The position numbers and the translations under genes are program-made. Of a stretch of 13,953 bases of DNA, positions 1 to 6,019 are shown in pieces; positions within the stretch are counted from its first letter, which is position 1, and each line of letters begins with the position of its first letter. The DNA comes from Patescibacteria group bacterium. GTDB taxonomy: Bacteria; Patescibacteriota; UBA1384; XYA2-FULL-43-10; CAINNR01. The stretch is from contig JAQVAO010000006.1 in NCBI GenBank assembly GCA_028690755.1, positions 1 to 13,953 on the forward strand, in the 5' to 3' direction. A model generated the notes under the pieces. That model did no database searches and was not told the DNA's origin. It was given only the letters and a program-made list of their open reading frames with translations.

Positions 1-1
1 T

Positions 2-202
2 GATCTCGAGATCGATGATGAAATAAAAATAAATTTTAATCAGCAGGAGTATAAGTACAAAGTTTCTGAGAAAAAAATAATTCCTGCTGATGATCTTTCG
101 GTGCTTCTACCGACCGAGAGGGAGATACTAACTCTTTTGACTTGTTGGCCGGTAGGAACTGCCGACAAAAGATTGATAGTGATTGCCAAACCAGAAAAAT
201 AA
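2..202 (+). CDS. Sortase, C-terminal part (5' end outside window)
   Basis: This is the last 66 codons of a sortase, a membrane-bound cysteine transpeptidase that attaches or anchors surface proteins outside the cytoplasmic membrane. The reading frame runs from the window edge to a TAA at 200-202. The catalytic TLxTC motif is visible as TLLTC, with its cysteine at 143-145. The conserved arginine of the following strand (KRLIV) is at 170-172. Upstream, YKYKVSEKKIIPADD followed by VLLP fits the strands before the active-site cysteine. The catalytic histidine and membrane anchor must lie upstream of the window, so the class cannot be assigned; the short tail after the arginine resembles class D/E types. 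No LPxTG-type substrate was seen in this window. The family call is secure from the Cys/Arg pair. Confidence 0.85.
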   Translation, partial: DLEIDDEIKINFNQQEYKYKVSEKKIIPADDLSVLLPTEREILTLLTCWPVGTADKRLIVIAKPEK

Positions 203-214
203 TTCTAAATATTG

Positions 215-237
215 AAAAAACCGGCGCGGGGCGCCGG
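215..237 (-). terminator. Intrinsic terminator of the PurM-like gene
   Basis: On the minus strand a perfect 7-bp stem CCGGCGC/GCGCCGG with a 3-base loop is followed directly by six T. It begins 20 bases after the TAG stop of the PurM-like gene. The stem is all G/C, like the gene and unlike the AT-rich surroundings. Confidence 0.85.
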
Positions 238-257
238 GTGGGTAGTTGGGTTCCAGA

Positions 258-1412
258 CTAGTTCGGGGAGTAGGTGATCTCGGCTCCTGAGAACTTCGAC
301 TGGATGCGGACGATCGGGTCGTCGCGCTTGGTGATCTCGCCACAGACCTGTGCTTCGATGTCGAAGCGCTCTGCTTCGCGGAGGAAGAAATCGGAGTCGT
401 CGGGGCTGACGACCACCAGAGCGCCCTGGCCACCGTTCCAGGTCTTGTAGCAGCCCTCGTCATCCATACCGCGCCATTCGGCGCAGAGCTGCATGATCTC
501 CGGCGGTTCCCAGAGGTTTTCCAGTTCGGCTGACAGTCCGCGGGGGAAGAGTATATCCTTCCCCAGCTTACCTTCGAAGGCGCCGCCGGAGAGGTGAATG
601 ATGCTGTGGGCGGTGATGATCTGCTGGAACTCTCCGGTGTACCAGCCGTTCAGGTGCTGGAGCAGTTGGTCGTAGAGTACCGATGGCTCAGCTGCCATCT
701 TGATGTACTCGATCGCTTCAGGGTTGTTTCACCACTCTTCACCAAAGTGCAACGCCAGTGCTTTGCGCACCGAGCTGATGCCGTTGGCCCGGAAACCTCG
801 CTCACGAAGAGCGATGATTGCCATGCCGGGAGCAATGTTCACTCCAGTGATACGGCGGCGGGGATCTATTGCTCCGAGCATCGTACCGGACCAGTTGAAC
901 TTGACGCCGGACTCAGGGTTCTCGGAGCTGACGCAAACTCCGAGCTCCGCGGTTTCTCCGCGGAAGAGAACAACGCTGAGTTCAGCCGCCGCTTCACCCA
1001 GCCCGTCGACCAGTTCAATGAAGGCCTGATGGGTTGGTGTTCCTGGGTCGTCCAGGGTAGAGACATCGAGCACATTGTTGAAGACCAGCCCGATGCCTCC
1101 TTCGCGAGTCAGGTCAGTGCCGGACATCGCCAGTAGGTCACGAGCGGCTTGCCGATACATCCCGGCAGCGGCGTTCAGGATGACCTTTGTTCCATTGCCA
1201 TCTGAGGTCATACTGAGCCGAAAGCTTGTTGGCAAGCCATGGAGCTGGAAAGATCTTGACCCGCGGAAGTAGCCGCCTGACGGGTCATCGACCTCGACGA
1301 AGGCCGAGTTATCAAAGCTCTCTTTGCAGACTCGGCCGGCATGAGCACTGAACTCATCGCCGGCGTACACGTTGACACCATCTTCTGCGTATAGATCTGG
1401 TTTTCCTTTCAC
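258..1412 (-). pseudogene. PurM-like (AIR synthase family) gene interrupted by one in-frame UGA
   Basis: Two open segments (1412-729 and 698-258) lie in the same frame, separated only by a TGA at 731-729 and ten sense codons, so together they form one 384-codon gene. The family is the PurM/AIR synthase ATP-binding fold, which in PurM cyclises FGAM to AIR in purine synthesis. Seen in order: a YAEDGVNVYAGD start, DGNGTK (residues 71-76, the PurM DGxGTK motif), GETAE (152-156), and NGISSVRK (210-217, like NGYSLVRK). After the stop come a HLSGGAF segment and a WNGGQGALVVV segment like the C-terminal PurM domain. GTG at 1412 has an AGGAGG seven bases upstream. PurM of E. coli has 345 residues, so the joined length is right. 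The break follows TGG, so a TGG-to-TGA change of a second Trp codon is a simple explanation. No frameshift or other stop is present, so the lesion is recent or the UGA is read through. No other purine genes are nearby. PurM relatives (SelD, HypE, ThiL) are less likely. Confidence 0.72.
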
Positions 1413-1446
1413 CAGATAGCCTCCTCTCGAAGTTGTCCACGTCCAC

Positions 1447-1476
1447 TTTGTATCAGAATGTTGTTAATAAAGGCAA
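1447..1476 (-). promoter_or_regulatory. Possible promoter of the PurM-like gene
   Basis: Minus-strand TTGCCT and TACAAA hexamers are separated by 18 bases, each matching four of six consensus positions. They sit about 35 bases upstream of the GTG start. The match is moderate and its position in the AT-rich divergent spacer supports it. Confidence 0.4.
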
Positions 1477-1507
1477 GAGAAAAAGTATATACCGAAAAAC
1501 AGCGATA

Positions 1508-1516
1508 TGTTACAAT
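1508..1516 (+). promoter_or_regulatory. Extended -10 promoter of the 89-residue hypothetical gene
   Basis: TGTTACAAT fits an extended -10 (TGn plus TACAAT), 36 bases before the ATG at 1553. No good -35 box lies 16-18 bases upstream, which is acceptable for an extended -10 promoter. Confidence 0.5.
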
Positions 1517-1552
1517 CTAGTCGGATGAGCATGATTATCGGAGGTGCCAGTG

Positions 1553-1822
1553 ATGACTGGAGACCAGATCGTCGCCGCAACCGACAGATATGACCGGGAG
1601 CTGGAGAAGGAAGAGATACCGGTCGCCGAACATCCTCATGACATCATCTGCATGATGCGTCGGGCAGCTTTGGCTCATCTGCGAACGATGTTTCCCAAGA
1701 TGGTCCAGTTCGTCTCCGAGGACAAGATCGAGAAGGCGATGCGTTGGCTCGGCTTTGTCCAGGGTGTGCTCTGGGTTTGTGGAGTCTACACCCTCGAGCA
1801 ACTCAAGGCGGACAACCGCTGA
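1553..1822 (+). CDS. Small conserved hypothetical protein (89 aa)
   Basis: An 89-residue soluble protein with no signal peptide or membrane segment. The N-terminal half is charged (TDRYDRELEKEE). The C-terminal 35 residues, EKAMRWLGFVQGVLWVCGVYTLEQLKADNR-like (broken here as EKAMRWLGFVQGVLW and VYTLEQLKADNR), look like a conserved core that I recall in short hypothetical proteins of phages and other bacteria, but no function is known to me. ATG 1553 is chosen because GGAGG at 1540-1544 lies eight bases upstream; an in-frame GTG at 1544 overlaps that ribosome binding site and cannot be the start. It is GC-richer than ileS, divergent from the PurM-like gene, and ends in TGA just before its own terminator. 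It probably arrived together with the PurM-like gene. Confidence 0.7.
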   Translation: MTGDQIVAATDRYDRELEKEEIPVAEHPHDIICMMRRAALAHLRTMFPKMVQFVSEDKIEKAMRWLGFVQGVLWVCGVYTLEQLKADNR

Positions 1823-1829
1823 CATTCCG

Positions 1830-1856
1830 GCCCGGCGTGAACCACCCGGGCTTTTT
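1830..1856 (+). terminator. Intrinsic terminator of the 89-aa hypothetical gene
   Basis: GCCCGG (1830-1835) pairs with CCGGGC (1846-1851), and inside it GTG (1837-1839) pairs with CAC (1843-1845) around an AAC loop with one bulged C. A T5 run follows. It starts eight bases after the TGA stop. Confidence 0.8.
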
Positions 1857-1861
1857 CAATT

Positions 1862-1900
1862 AAAAAAGACGACCACTGTCTAGAATTTGGTCGTCTTTTT
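1862..1900. terminator. Bidirectional terminator between convergent genes
   Basis: AAAAGACGACCA (from 1864) pairs with TGGTCGTCTTTT (1888-1899) over a 12-base loop, with an A run on the left and a T run on the right. It lies between the plus-strand hypothetical gene and the minus-strand DUF134 gene. It is AT-rich, so it is probably the native terminator of the DUF134 gene, ending three bases before its TAA. Confidence 0.8.
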
Positions 1901-1902
1901 CT

Positions 1903-2115
1903 TTAACGGCAGAAAACGCCGCGCATTGGAGCTCCGCACTTCGGGCAATTGGTGTTTGAGCAGGGGATTCCTCTAGTGTGGGGAGTTTTTTCTCCACATT
2001 TCGGACAGATACAGTCGGCGGAACCGCCTAAACCTTGTCCGGGTCTCGTCATACCCCGGCCTCTCCCTGTCCTTGGTCCAGCTCCGGTTGGTCCAGTACC
2101 ATCTAAATTTGGCAT
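1903..2115 (-). CDS. Possible internal translation start: free 70-aa DUF5320-like zinc protein
   Basis: Inside the DUF134 frame, codon 97 is an ATG (2115-2113) preceded by GGAGGTGAT, a nine-base match to the complement of the usual 16S rRNA 3' end, with GGAGG ten bases from the ATG. Starting here would give a 70-residue protein, MPNLDGTGPTGAGP onward, which is exactly where stand-alone DUF5320-like proteins begin. The gene's own start has only AAGGA. Both full-length and short products could therefore be made from one message. The alternative is that the bases simply encode RGGDVV and the site is coincidental. Confidence 0.45.
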   Translation of the reverse strand: MPNLDGTGPTGAGPRTGRGRGMTRPGQGLGGSADCICPKCGEKTPHTRGIPCSNTNCPKCGAPMRGVFCR

Positions 2116-2403
2116 TACTACATCACCTCCTCTCATTTGTATTGCTTTTCCAAAAATTAAAGCTTTAGCAATTTTTTCATGCGCAATATCAATTACTCGA
2201 AGAAATGTCACTCTGGAGATGTTCATTTCCTCCGCTGCCTGTTCTTGAGTTAATTTCTCAATGTCTGCCAAACGAATCGCTTCTATCTCATCCAAAGTCA
2301 AAATCTCCTCGTCTAGTATTCGAAGAGGAATACCGGCTGGTTTGAAATAGGTGATCTCCGGTATAAATCTGATTGTTCTTTGTTTTTTCGGTCTGCCTCT
2401 CAT
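1903..2403 (-). CDS. DUF134/UPF0251 HTH protein with C-terminal DUF5320-like zinc module
   Basis: A 166-residue DNA-binding-type protein. Residues about 1-96 are the DUF134 (UPF0251) region: MRGRPKKQRTI start, ILTLDEIEAIRLADIEKLTQEQAAEEMNISR (the HTH, like sigma region 4, given here in part) and a REKIA-like helix ending KALIFGKAIQMRGG. Residues 97-166 start MPNLDGTGPTGAGPRTGRGRG, the glycine-rich signature of DUF5320-like small proteins, followed by a cysteine-rich CICPKCG...CSNTNCPKCG ribbon likely to bind zinc or iron. Elsewhere these two modules can be separate genes. ATG 2403 is chosen because AAGGA lies five bases upstream and the only upstream ATG (2442) lies upstream of the predicted transcription start. 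Function is unproven; the context of a LexA-type box suggests damage-linked expression. Family call is strong, role inferred. Confidence 0.85.
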   Translation of the reverse strand: MRGRPKKQRTIRFIPEITYFKPAGIPLRILDEEILTLDEIEAIRLADIEKLTQEQAAEEMNISRVTFLRVIDIAHEKIAKALIFGKAIQMRGGDVVMPNLDGTGPTGAGPRTGRGRGMTRPGQGLGGSADCICPKCGEKTPHTRGIPCSNTNCPKCGAPMRGVFCR

Positions 2404-2422
2404 AAATATCCTTTCTAATACC

Positions 2423-2452
2423 ATTATAGAACATATGTTCATAATTTGTCAA
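2423..2452 (-). promoter_or_regulatory. Consensus promoter of the DUF134 gene
   Basis: Minus-strand TTGACA (2452-2447) and TATAAT (2428-2423), both perfect, with an 18-base spacer. Transcription would start near 2416, giving a leader of about a dozen bases that holds AAGGA before the ATG at 2403. It is among the strongest promoters in the window, which fits a gene held down by a repressor. Confidence 0.85.
2429..2440. promoter_or_regulatory. LexA (SOS)-type operator, perfect palindrome
   Basis: GAACATATGTTC is a perfect 12-bp palindrome that matches the Gram-positive LexA/DinR box core GAACRNRYGTTC at every position. It fills the spacer between the -35 and -10 of the DUF134 promoter, the classic repressing position. 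No lexA gene is in this window, so the regulator is inferred. The DUF134 protein itself is the alternative binder. Confidence 0.7.
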
Positions 2453-2471
2453 GAGTTAAAACAAAGTTGTC

Positions 2472-2501
2472 TTGAAATTATGCTGATTTTCCGCTTATAA
2501 T
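2472..2501 (+). promoter_or_regulatory. Promoter of ileS, close to leaderless
   Basis: TTGAAA (2472-2477) and a perfect TATAAT (2496-2501), spacer 18. Only nine bases separate the TATAAT from the ATG at 2511, so transcription should start within a few bases of the start codon. No Shine-Dalgarno sequence is present. Confidence 0.75.
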
Positions 2502-2510
2502 GGGTATATA

Positions 2511-5381
2511 ATGTTCAAAAAAGTTGATCCAAAGCTCAATTTGCCTGAAGAAGAGAAAAAAATTCTCGATTTTTGGCGTGAAAATAAAATTTTTCAAAAA
2601 ACCCTAGACAAAGAAAATCCTAAGGGCAATTTTGTTTTTTATGAAGGACCTCCGACTGCCAACGGTCAACCCGGACTTCATCATGTCGAGGCGCGGTCTT
2701 TCAAAGATCTTTTTTGTCGTTACAAAACTATGCAAGGATATTATGTAAAGCGCAAAGCCGGTTGGGATACACATGGACTTCCAGTTGAGCTTCAGGTGGA
2801 AAAAGAGCTAGGGATCTCTGGCAAACCGGAGATTGAAAATATTGTTAAGGGGGACAAAAAGGCCTCAATCGAAAAATTTAATAAACTCTGTCGCGAATCG
2901 GTTTGGAAGTACAAAACCGATTGGGAAAAATTGACCGAACGGATGGCTTATTGGCTCGATATGGAAGATCCTTATATCACTTATGATCCGAAATATATTG
3001 AAAGTGTCTGGAATGTAATTGCAGAAGCAGAGAATAAAGGACTTTTGTACAAGGGCCACAAAGTCGTACCGTATTGTACTCGCTGTGGCACAGCGCTTTC
3101 TTCACATGAAGTGGCTCAAGGGTACAAAAATATCTCGGAAGAATCGGTTTATTTAAAAATCAAATCAACCAAGAACGATATATACTTTTTGGTTTGGACA
3201 ACAACTCCTTGGACTTTAGCCGGAAATGCTGCTTTGGCTTTCGGCCCGAATATCGACTACTCTTTAGTTGAGAAAGATAACGAGAAGTATATACTTTCAA
3301 ATCAGCGAGTTGGATCAGTTCTTGGTTCCGATACTAAAATAATTGAAAAACTATCTGGCAAGGAAATTGTCGAGAGATTTTCAACCAATGATAATGATTA
3401 CGAACCGCTTTATCCGGATGGGGAAAAATTTTCTGAAGCTGGTGAAAAGGCTTACAAATTAATTCTCGGCGATTTTGTCACTGATTCCGATGGCACCGGC
3501 ATTGTCCATATTGCTCCGGCCTTTGGTGAAGATGACTATGAGACTGGCTTTAAGAAGCAGGGGGTTAAAGTTTTAAAAACTGTCGATGACAAGGGAATTG
3601 AATTGGCCGGAGCCGGAAAAGGCAGCTGGGTGAAAGATGCCGATGAGAAAATTAAAGCGGATTTGGAATCTAGGGGGATATTATTCAAAAAAGAGACAAC
3701 CGCCCATGACTACCCGTTTTGTTGGCGCTGTGATACACCACTGCTCTATTTTGCTAGGGATTCCTGGTACATTGCTATGAGCAAGCTTAGGACTGAGCTT
3801 CTGGCGAATAATGAGGAAATTAATTGGAACCCGGAATATCTCAAAAATGGCCGATTTGGTAATTGGTTAGAAAATATCAATGACTGGGCGATCTCTCGTG
3901 ATCGTTATTGGGGGACTCCACTACCGATTTGGGAGTGTGAAAAGTGTGATAAATACAAAGTTATCTCGGAACTAACTGATATTGGCGATATCGATCCACA
4001 CAAACCATTTATCGACGAAGTAGAATTAGTTTGCGACTGCGGAGGGAAAATGAAACGGACTCCGGAGGTTATGGATGTCTGGTTTGATTCTGGCGCTATG
4101 CCCTTTGCTCAATACCATTGGCCACACGAAAATGAAGAATTATTCAAAGAGCAATACCCAGCTGAATTTATCTGTGAGGCTGTTGATCAAACTCGTGGTT
4201 GGTTCTACACCCTTTTGGCGATTTCGACGATCGTTAGCGGAGATAGCCCCTATAAAAATGTTATCTCTGTTGGTCATCTTTTGGATGAAAAGGGCAAGAA
4301 GATGTCCAAGTCATTAGGCAATATTGTCACTCCGGACGAAGTTTTTGAAAAATTTGGTGCTGATGTGATTCGCTATTATTTCTACTCTGTGAACCAACCG
4401 GGTGAGCCGAAATTGTTTTCAGAAAAAGAGGTGCTCTCACTTTCGCGCAATTTATTTTTGACCCTCTGGAATGTTTATTCATTCTTTATGACTTATGCTT
4501 CAATTGATAAATTTACTCCAAAGGGCGAGCTGAATTTGGAAAATGTTTTAGACCGCTGGATTCTGGCAAAATATAATCAATTAGTAAAAAAAGTTACAGA
4601 TTCACTCGATAATTACGATTCGTATCAAGCGAGCGTGGCAATTGTTGATTTTGTAGCAGAGCTCTCCACTTGGTATGTCAGGAGATCGAGAAGAAGATTT
4701 TGGAAGAGTGAGAGTGATGAAGACAAAAATTCCGCTTATGAAACATTATTTGCAGTTCTTGCCGGTGTTTCAAAATTGATCGCTCCTTTTTCACCGATGT
4801 ATGCTGAACACTTGTATCTCGGTTTGAAGCAGGAAGGTGATTCACAGTCGGTCCATCTGACTGATTTTCCAATTGCCAAAGATGTTGACGAGAAAATAAT
4901 CAGCGATATGGATCTGGTGAGAAAAGTAGTAGAAGCCGGTCTGGCTGCCAGGGCAGAAGCAAAGATTAAGGTCCGTCAGCCACTTTCATCTCTAAAGTAT
5001 TTTGGAGAAACGCTTGCTGGAGAATATGAGTTAATTATTGCCGAAGAGGTCAATGTAAAGAAAGTTGAAAATTCAAAAAATAAATCGGAAAAACTAGTTG
5101 AACTGGATACAGAAATCTCTGAGGAATTGAAAATTGAAGGACTGTCTCGCGAATTGATCAGAAATATTCAAGATTTGCGGAAAAAAACTGGTCTTCAGGT
5201 TGAAGATCGAATAATTTTAAAATTTAAGACTGATTCAGAAGTTTTGAAAAAAGTAATTGAGGAAATGAGTGAGACGATCAAAAAAGAGGTACTGGCTAAT
5301 GAAATTGATGATCTTTCTGAACAAGGCGAAGAATATCTAATAGAGAAAGAAAAGATTTTGCTTTTTGTCGAGAAGAACTAA
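2511..5381 (+). CDS. ileS: Isoleucyl-tRNA synthetase, IleS2 type
   Basis: Class I aminoacyl-tRNA synthetase that charges tRNA-Ile in the cytoplasm. The 956 residues carry the HIGH-equivalent PPTANGQPGLHH (residues 47-58) and KMSKS (597-601), followed by the anticodon-binding region. The connective insert has editing-domain-type segments (TTTPWTLAGNAALAF, GTGIVHIAPAFGEDDY) and Cys pairs YCTRCG, FCWRC, WECEKC and VCDCGG, which are usual in this group. PPTANG..GLHH with the CWRC insert marks the eukaryote-like IleS2 branch, known in other bacteria for natural tolerance of mupirocin. At 956 residues it is a little short for that branch, mostly at the C-terminus. ATG 2511 gives the typical MFKKVDPKLN start. 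No SD is present and the promoter implies a leaderless message. It is monocistronic: its terminator follows, and the DUF134 gene is divergent. Confidence 0.97.
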   Translation: MFKKVDPKLNLPEEEKKILDFWRENKIFQKTLDKENPKGNFVFYEGPPTANGQPGLHHVEARSFKDLFCRYKTMQGYYVKRKAGWDTHGLPVELQVEKELGISGKPEIENIVKGDKKASIEKFNKLCRESVWKYKTDWEKLTERMAYWLDMEDPYITYDPKYIESVWNVIAEAENKGLLYKGHKVVPYCTRCGTALSSHEVAQGYKNISEESVYLKIKSTKNDIYFLVWTTTPWTLAGNAALAFGPNIDYSLVEKDNEKYILSNQRVGSVLGSDTKIIEKLSGKEIVERFSTNDNDYEPLYPDGEKFSEAGEKAYKLILGDFVTDSDGTGIVHIAPAFGEDDYETGFKKQGVKVLKTVDDKGIELAGAGKGSWVKDADEKIKADLESRGILFKKETTAHDYPFCWRCDTPLLYFARDSWYIAMSKLRTELLANNEEINWNPEYLKNGRFGNWLENINDWAISRDRYWGTPLPIWECEKCDKYKVISELTDIGDIDPHKPFIDEVELVCDCGGKMKRTPEVMDVWFDSGAMPFAQYHWPHENEELFKEQYPAEFICEAVDQTRGWFYTLLAISTIVSGDSPYKNVISVGHLLDEKGKKMSKSLGNIVTPDEVFEKFGADVIRYYFYSVNQPGEPKLFSEKEVLSLSRNLFLTLWNVYSFFMTYASIDKFTPKGELNLENVLDRWILAKYNQLVKKVTDSLDNYDSYQASVAIVDFVAELSTWYVRRSRRRFWKSESDEDKNSAYETLFAVLAGVSKLIAPFSPMYAEHLYLGLKQEGDSQSVHLTDFPIAKDVDEKIISDMDLVRKVVEAGLAARAEAKIKVRQPLSSLKYFGETLAGEYELIIAEEVNVKKVENSKNKSEKLVELDTEISEELKIEGLSRELIRNIQDLRKKTGLQVEDRIILKFKTDSEVLKKVIEEMSETIKKEVLANEIDDLSEQGEEYLIEKEKILLFVEKN

Positions 5382-5406
5382 AACGCAACACAATTTGTTT
5401 AGCGAT

Positions 5407-5438
5407 AAAAAAATCAGGTTCTTTCAGGCCTGATTTTT
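5407..5438 (+). terminator. Intrinsic terminator of ileS
   Basis: AAAATCAGG (5410-5418) pairs with CCTGATTTT (5429-5437) over a 10-base loop, with a T5 run at 5434-5438 and an A run on the left. It lies 26 bases after the ileS stop and just before the promoter of the next gene. Confidence 0.8.
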
Positions 5439-5441
5439 CTA

Positions 5442-5470
5442 TTGAAATATTCTAGAAAATATGGTTAAAT
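5442..5470 (+). promoter_or_regulatory. Promoter of the tail-anchored hypothetical gene
   Basis: TTGAAA (5442-5447) and TTAAAT (5465-5470) with a 17-base spacer, matching five and four of six consensus positions. It lies between the ileS terminator and the gene start at 5505. Confidence 0.5.
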
Positions 5471-5504
5471 AGTTGAGCTGCTCAAGAACCCGGAGGTGAT
5501 TCAC

Positions 5505-5972
5505 GTGACTTGTAATCCGCGCAGCATGTCGGTTGATGACCTGGTCTTCGCTCTTACGTGGTCTTGCGACCGAAGGATGGAGGTCAGGTTCAATAACGTT
5601 CCGATCATCTGGAACGTTATTGTCCGATCGGTCAGGAAGAAAGGGGAATCCCTGACTTTCCGGTACGACTTCCCCCGTATCAGTACCAGTGGTGGCGAGT
5701 GGCAGGACCTCTCTGTCAAAGAAGAGGAGATGGGCGTCGCCGACATCTCCGATGTCTACTGCGACGAAGAGGATCGGATCCACTTCACCTGGGCGCTCCA
5801 CCCGGAGCGCGAGTACATCGTGTCGCCACCCGACTCGGATCAGGTTCGCGATCTCGAGGCTGGCAACTTCGATCTCCCCGATCAGACGCTCTCCACCGGC
5901 TGTCTTCTCCCCTGTGTTATCGCACTACTGATCGTCACCGCGCTCGTCTGCGCTCTCGCGTCTCTCCTCTAA
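5505..5972 (+). CDS. Tail-anchored hypothetical protein (155 aa), GC-rich
   Basis: Not recognised. The 155-residue product has a soluble, acidic N-terminal region of about 130 residues, probably beta-rich (alternating hydrophobic and charged stretches such as MEVRFNNVPIIWNVIVRSV and RIHFTWAL). It ends in a hydrophobic stretch, GCLLPCVIALLIVTALVCAL plus ASLL, running to the C-terminus. With no N-terminal signal, this predicts a tail-anchored membrane protein facing the cytoplasm. GTG 5505 is chosen because GGAGGTGAT at 5492-5500, a nine-base match to the usual anti-SD, precedes it with eight bases between GGAGG and GTG; the in-frame GTG at 5496 overlaps that site. Local GC was 65 % in a 60-base line at 5761, far above its neighbours, and codons are largely C/G-ending. 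The gene has its own promoter and terminator, and is probably acquired. Confidence 0.7.
   Translation: MTCNPRSMSVDDLVFALTWSCDRRMEVRFNNVPIIWNVIVRSVRKKGESLTFRYDFPRISTSGGEWQDLSVKEEEMGVADISDVYCDEEDRIHFTWALHPEREYIVSPPDSDQVRDLEAGNFDLPDQTLSTGCLLPCVIALLIVTALVCALASLL
5591..5622. repeat. Perfect 12-bp inverted repeat inside the tail-anchored gene
   Basis: CAATAACGTTCC (5591-5602) and GGAACGTTATTG (5611-5622) are exact reverse complements around an eight-base spacer. It would form a strong hairpin in the message, about 85 bases after the start codon, and encodes NNVPIIWNVIV-like residues. Confidence 0.85.
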
Positions 5973-5997
5973 CGGAGGGGCGGCACCTAACCCTCAA

Positions 5998-6019
5998 CCC
6001 TGCATCAGCGGGGTTTTTT
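5998..6019 (+). terminator. Intrinsic terminator of the tail-anchored gene
   Basis: CCCTGC (5998-6003) pairs with GCGGGG (6008-6013), one G-T pair, four-base loop ATCA, then T6. It overlaps the last four codons and stop of the convergent DUF2752 gene. Confidence 0.8.

Noticed and set aside
690..731. Selenocysteine at the UGA of the PurM-like gene
   Set aside because: No SECIS-like hairpin is apparent just downstream, the UGA is mid-protein in a linker, and the N-terminal Sec site of SelD is not what is seen here.
594..1272. Long plus-strand reading frames across the PurM-like gene
   Set aside because: They are antisense shadows in GC-rich coding DNA with low-complexity products and no ribosome binding sites.
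258..1412. Genome-wide UGA=Gly recoding as in Gracilibacteria/SR1
   Set aside because: ileS, pgi, GT2 and the GtrA fusion contain no internal UGA, and UGA ends pgi, the DUF2752 gene and the 89-aa gene.
2404..2442. ATG 2442 as start of the DUF134 protein
   Set aside because: It lies upstream of the predicted transcription start and adds 13 residues not typical of the family.
5496..5504. GTG 5496 as start of the tail-anchored gene (and GTG 1544 for the 89-aa gene)
   Set aside because: Both GTG codons overlap the GGAGG ribosome binding site that serves the next in-frame start.
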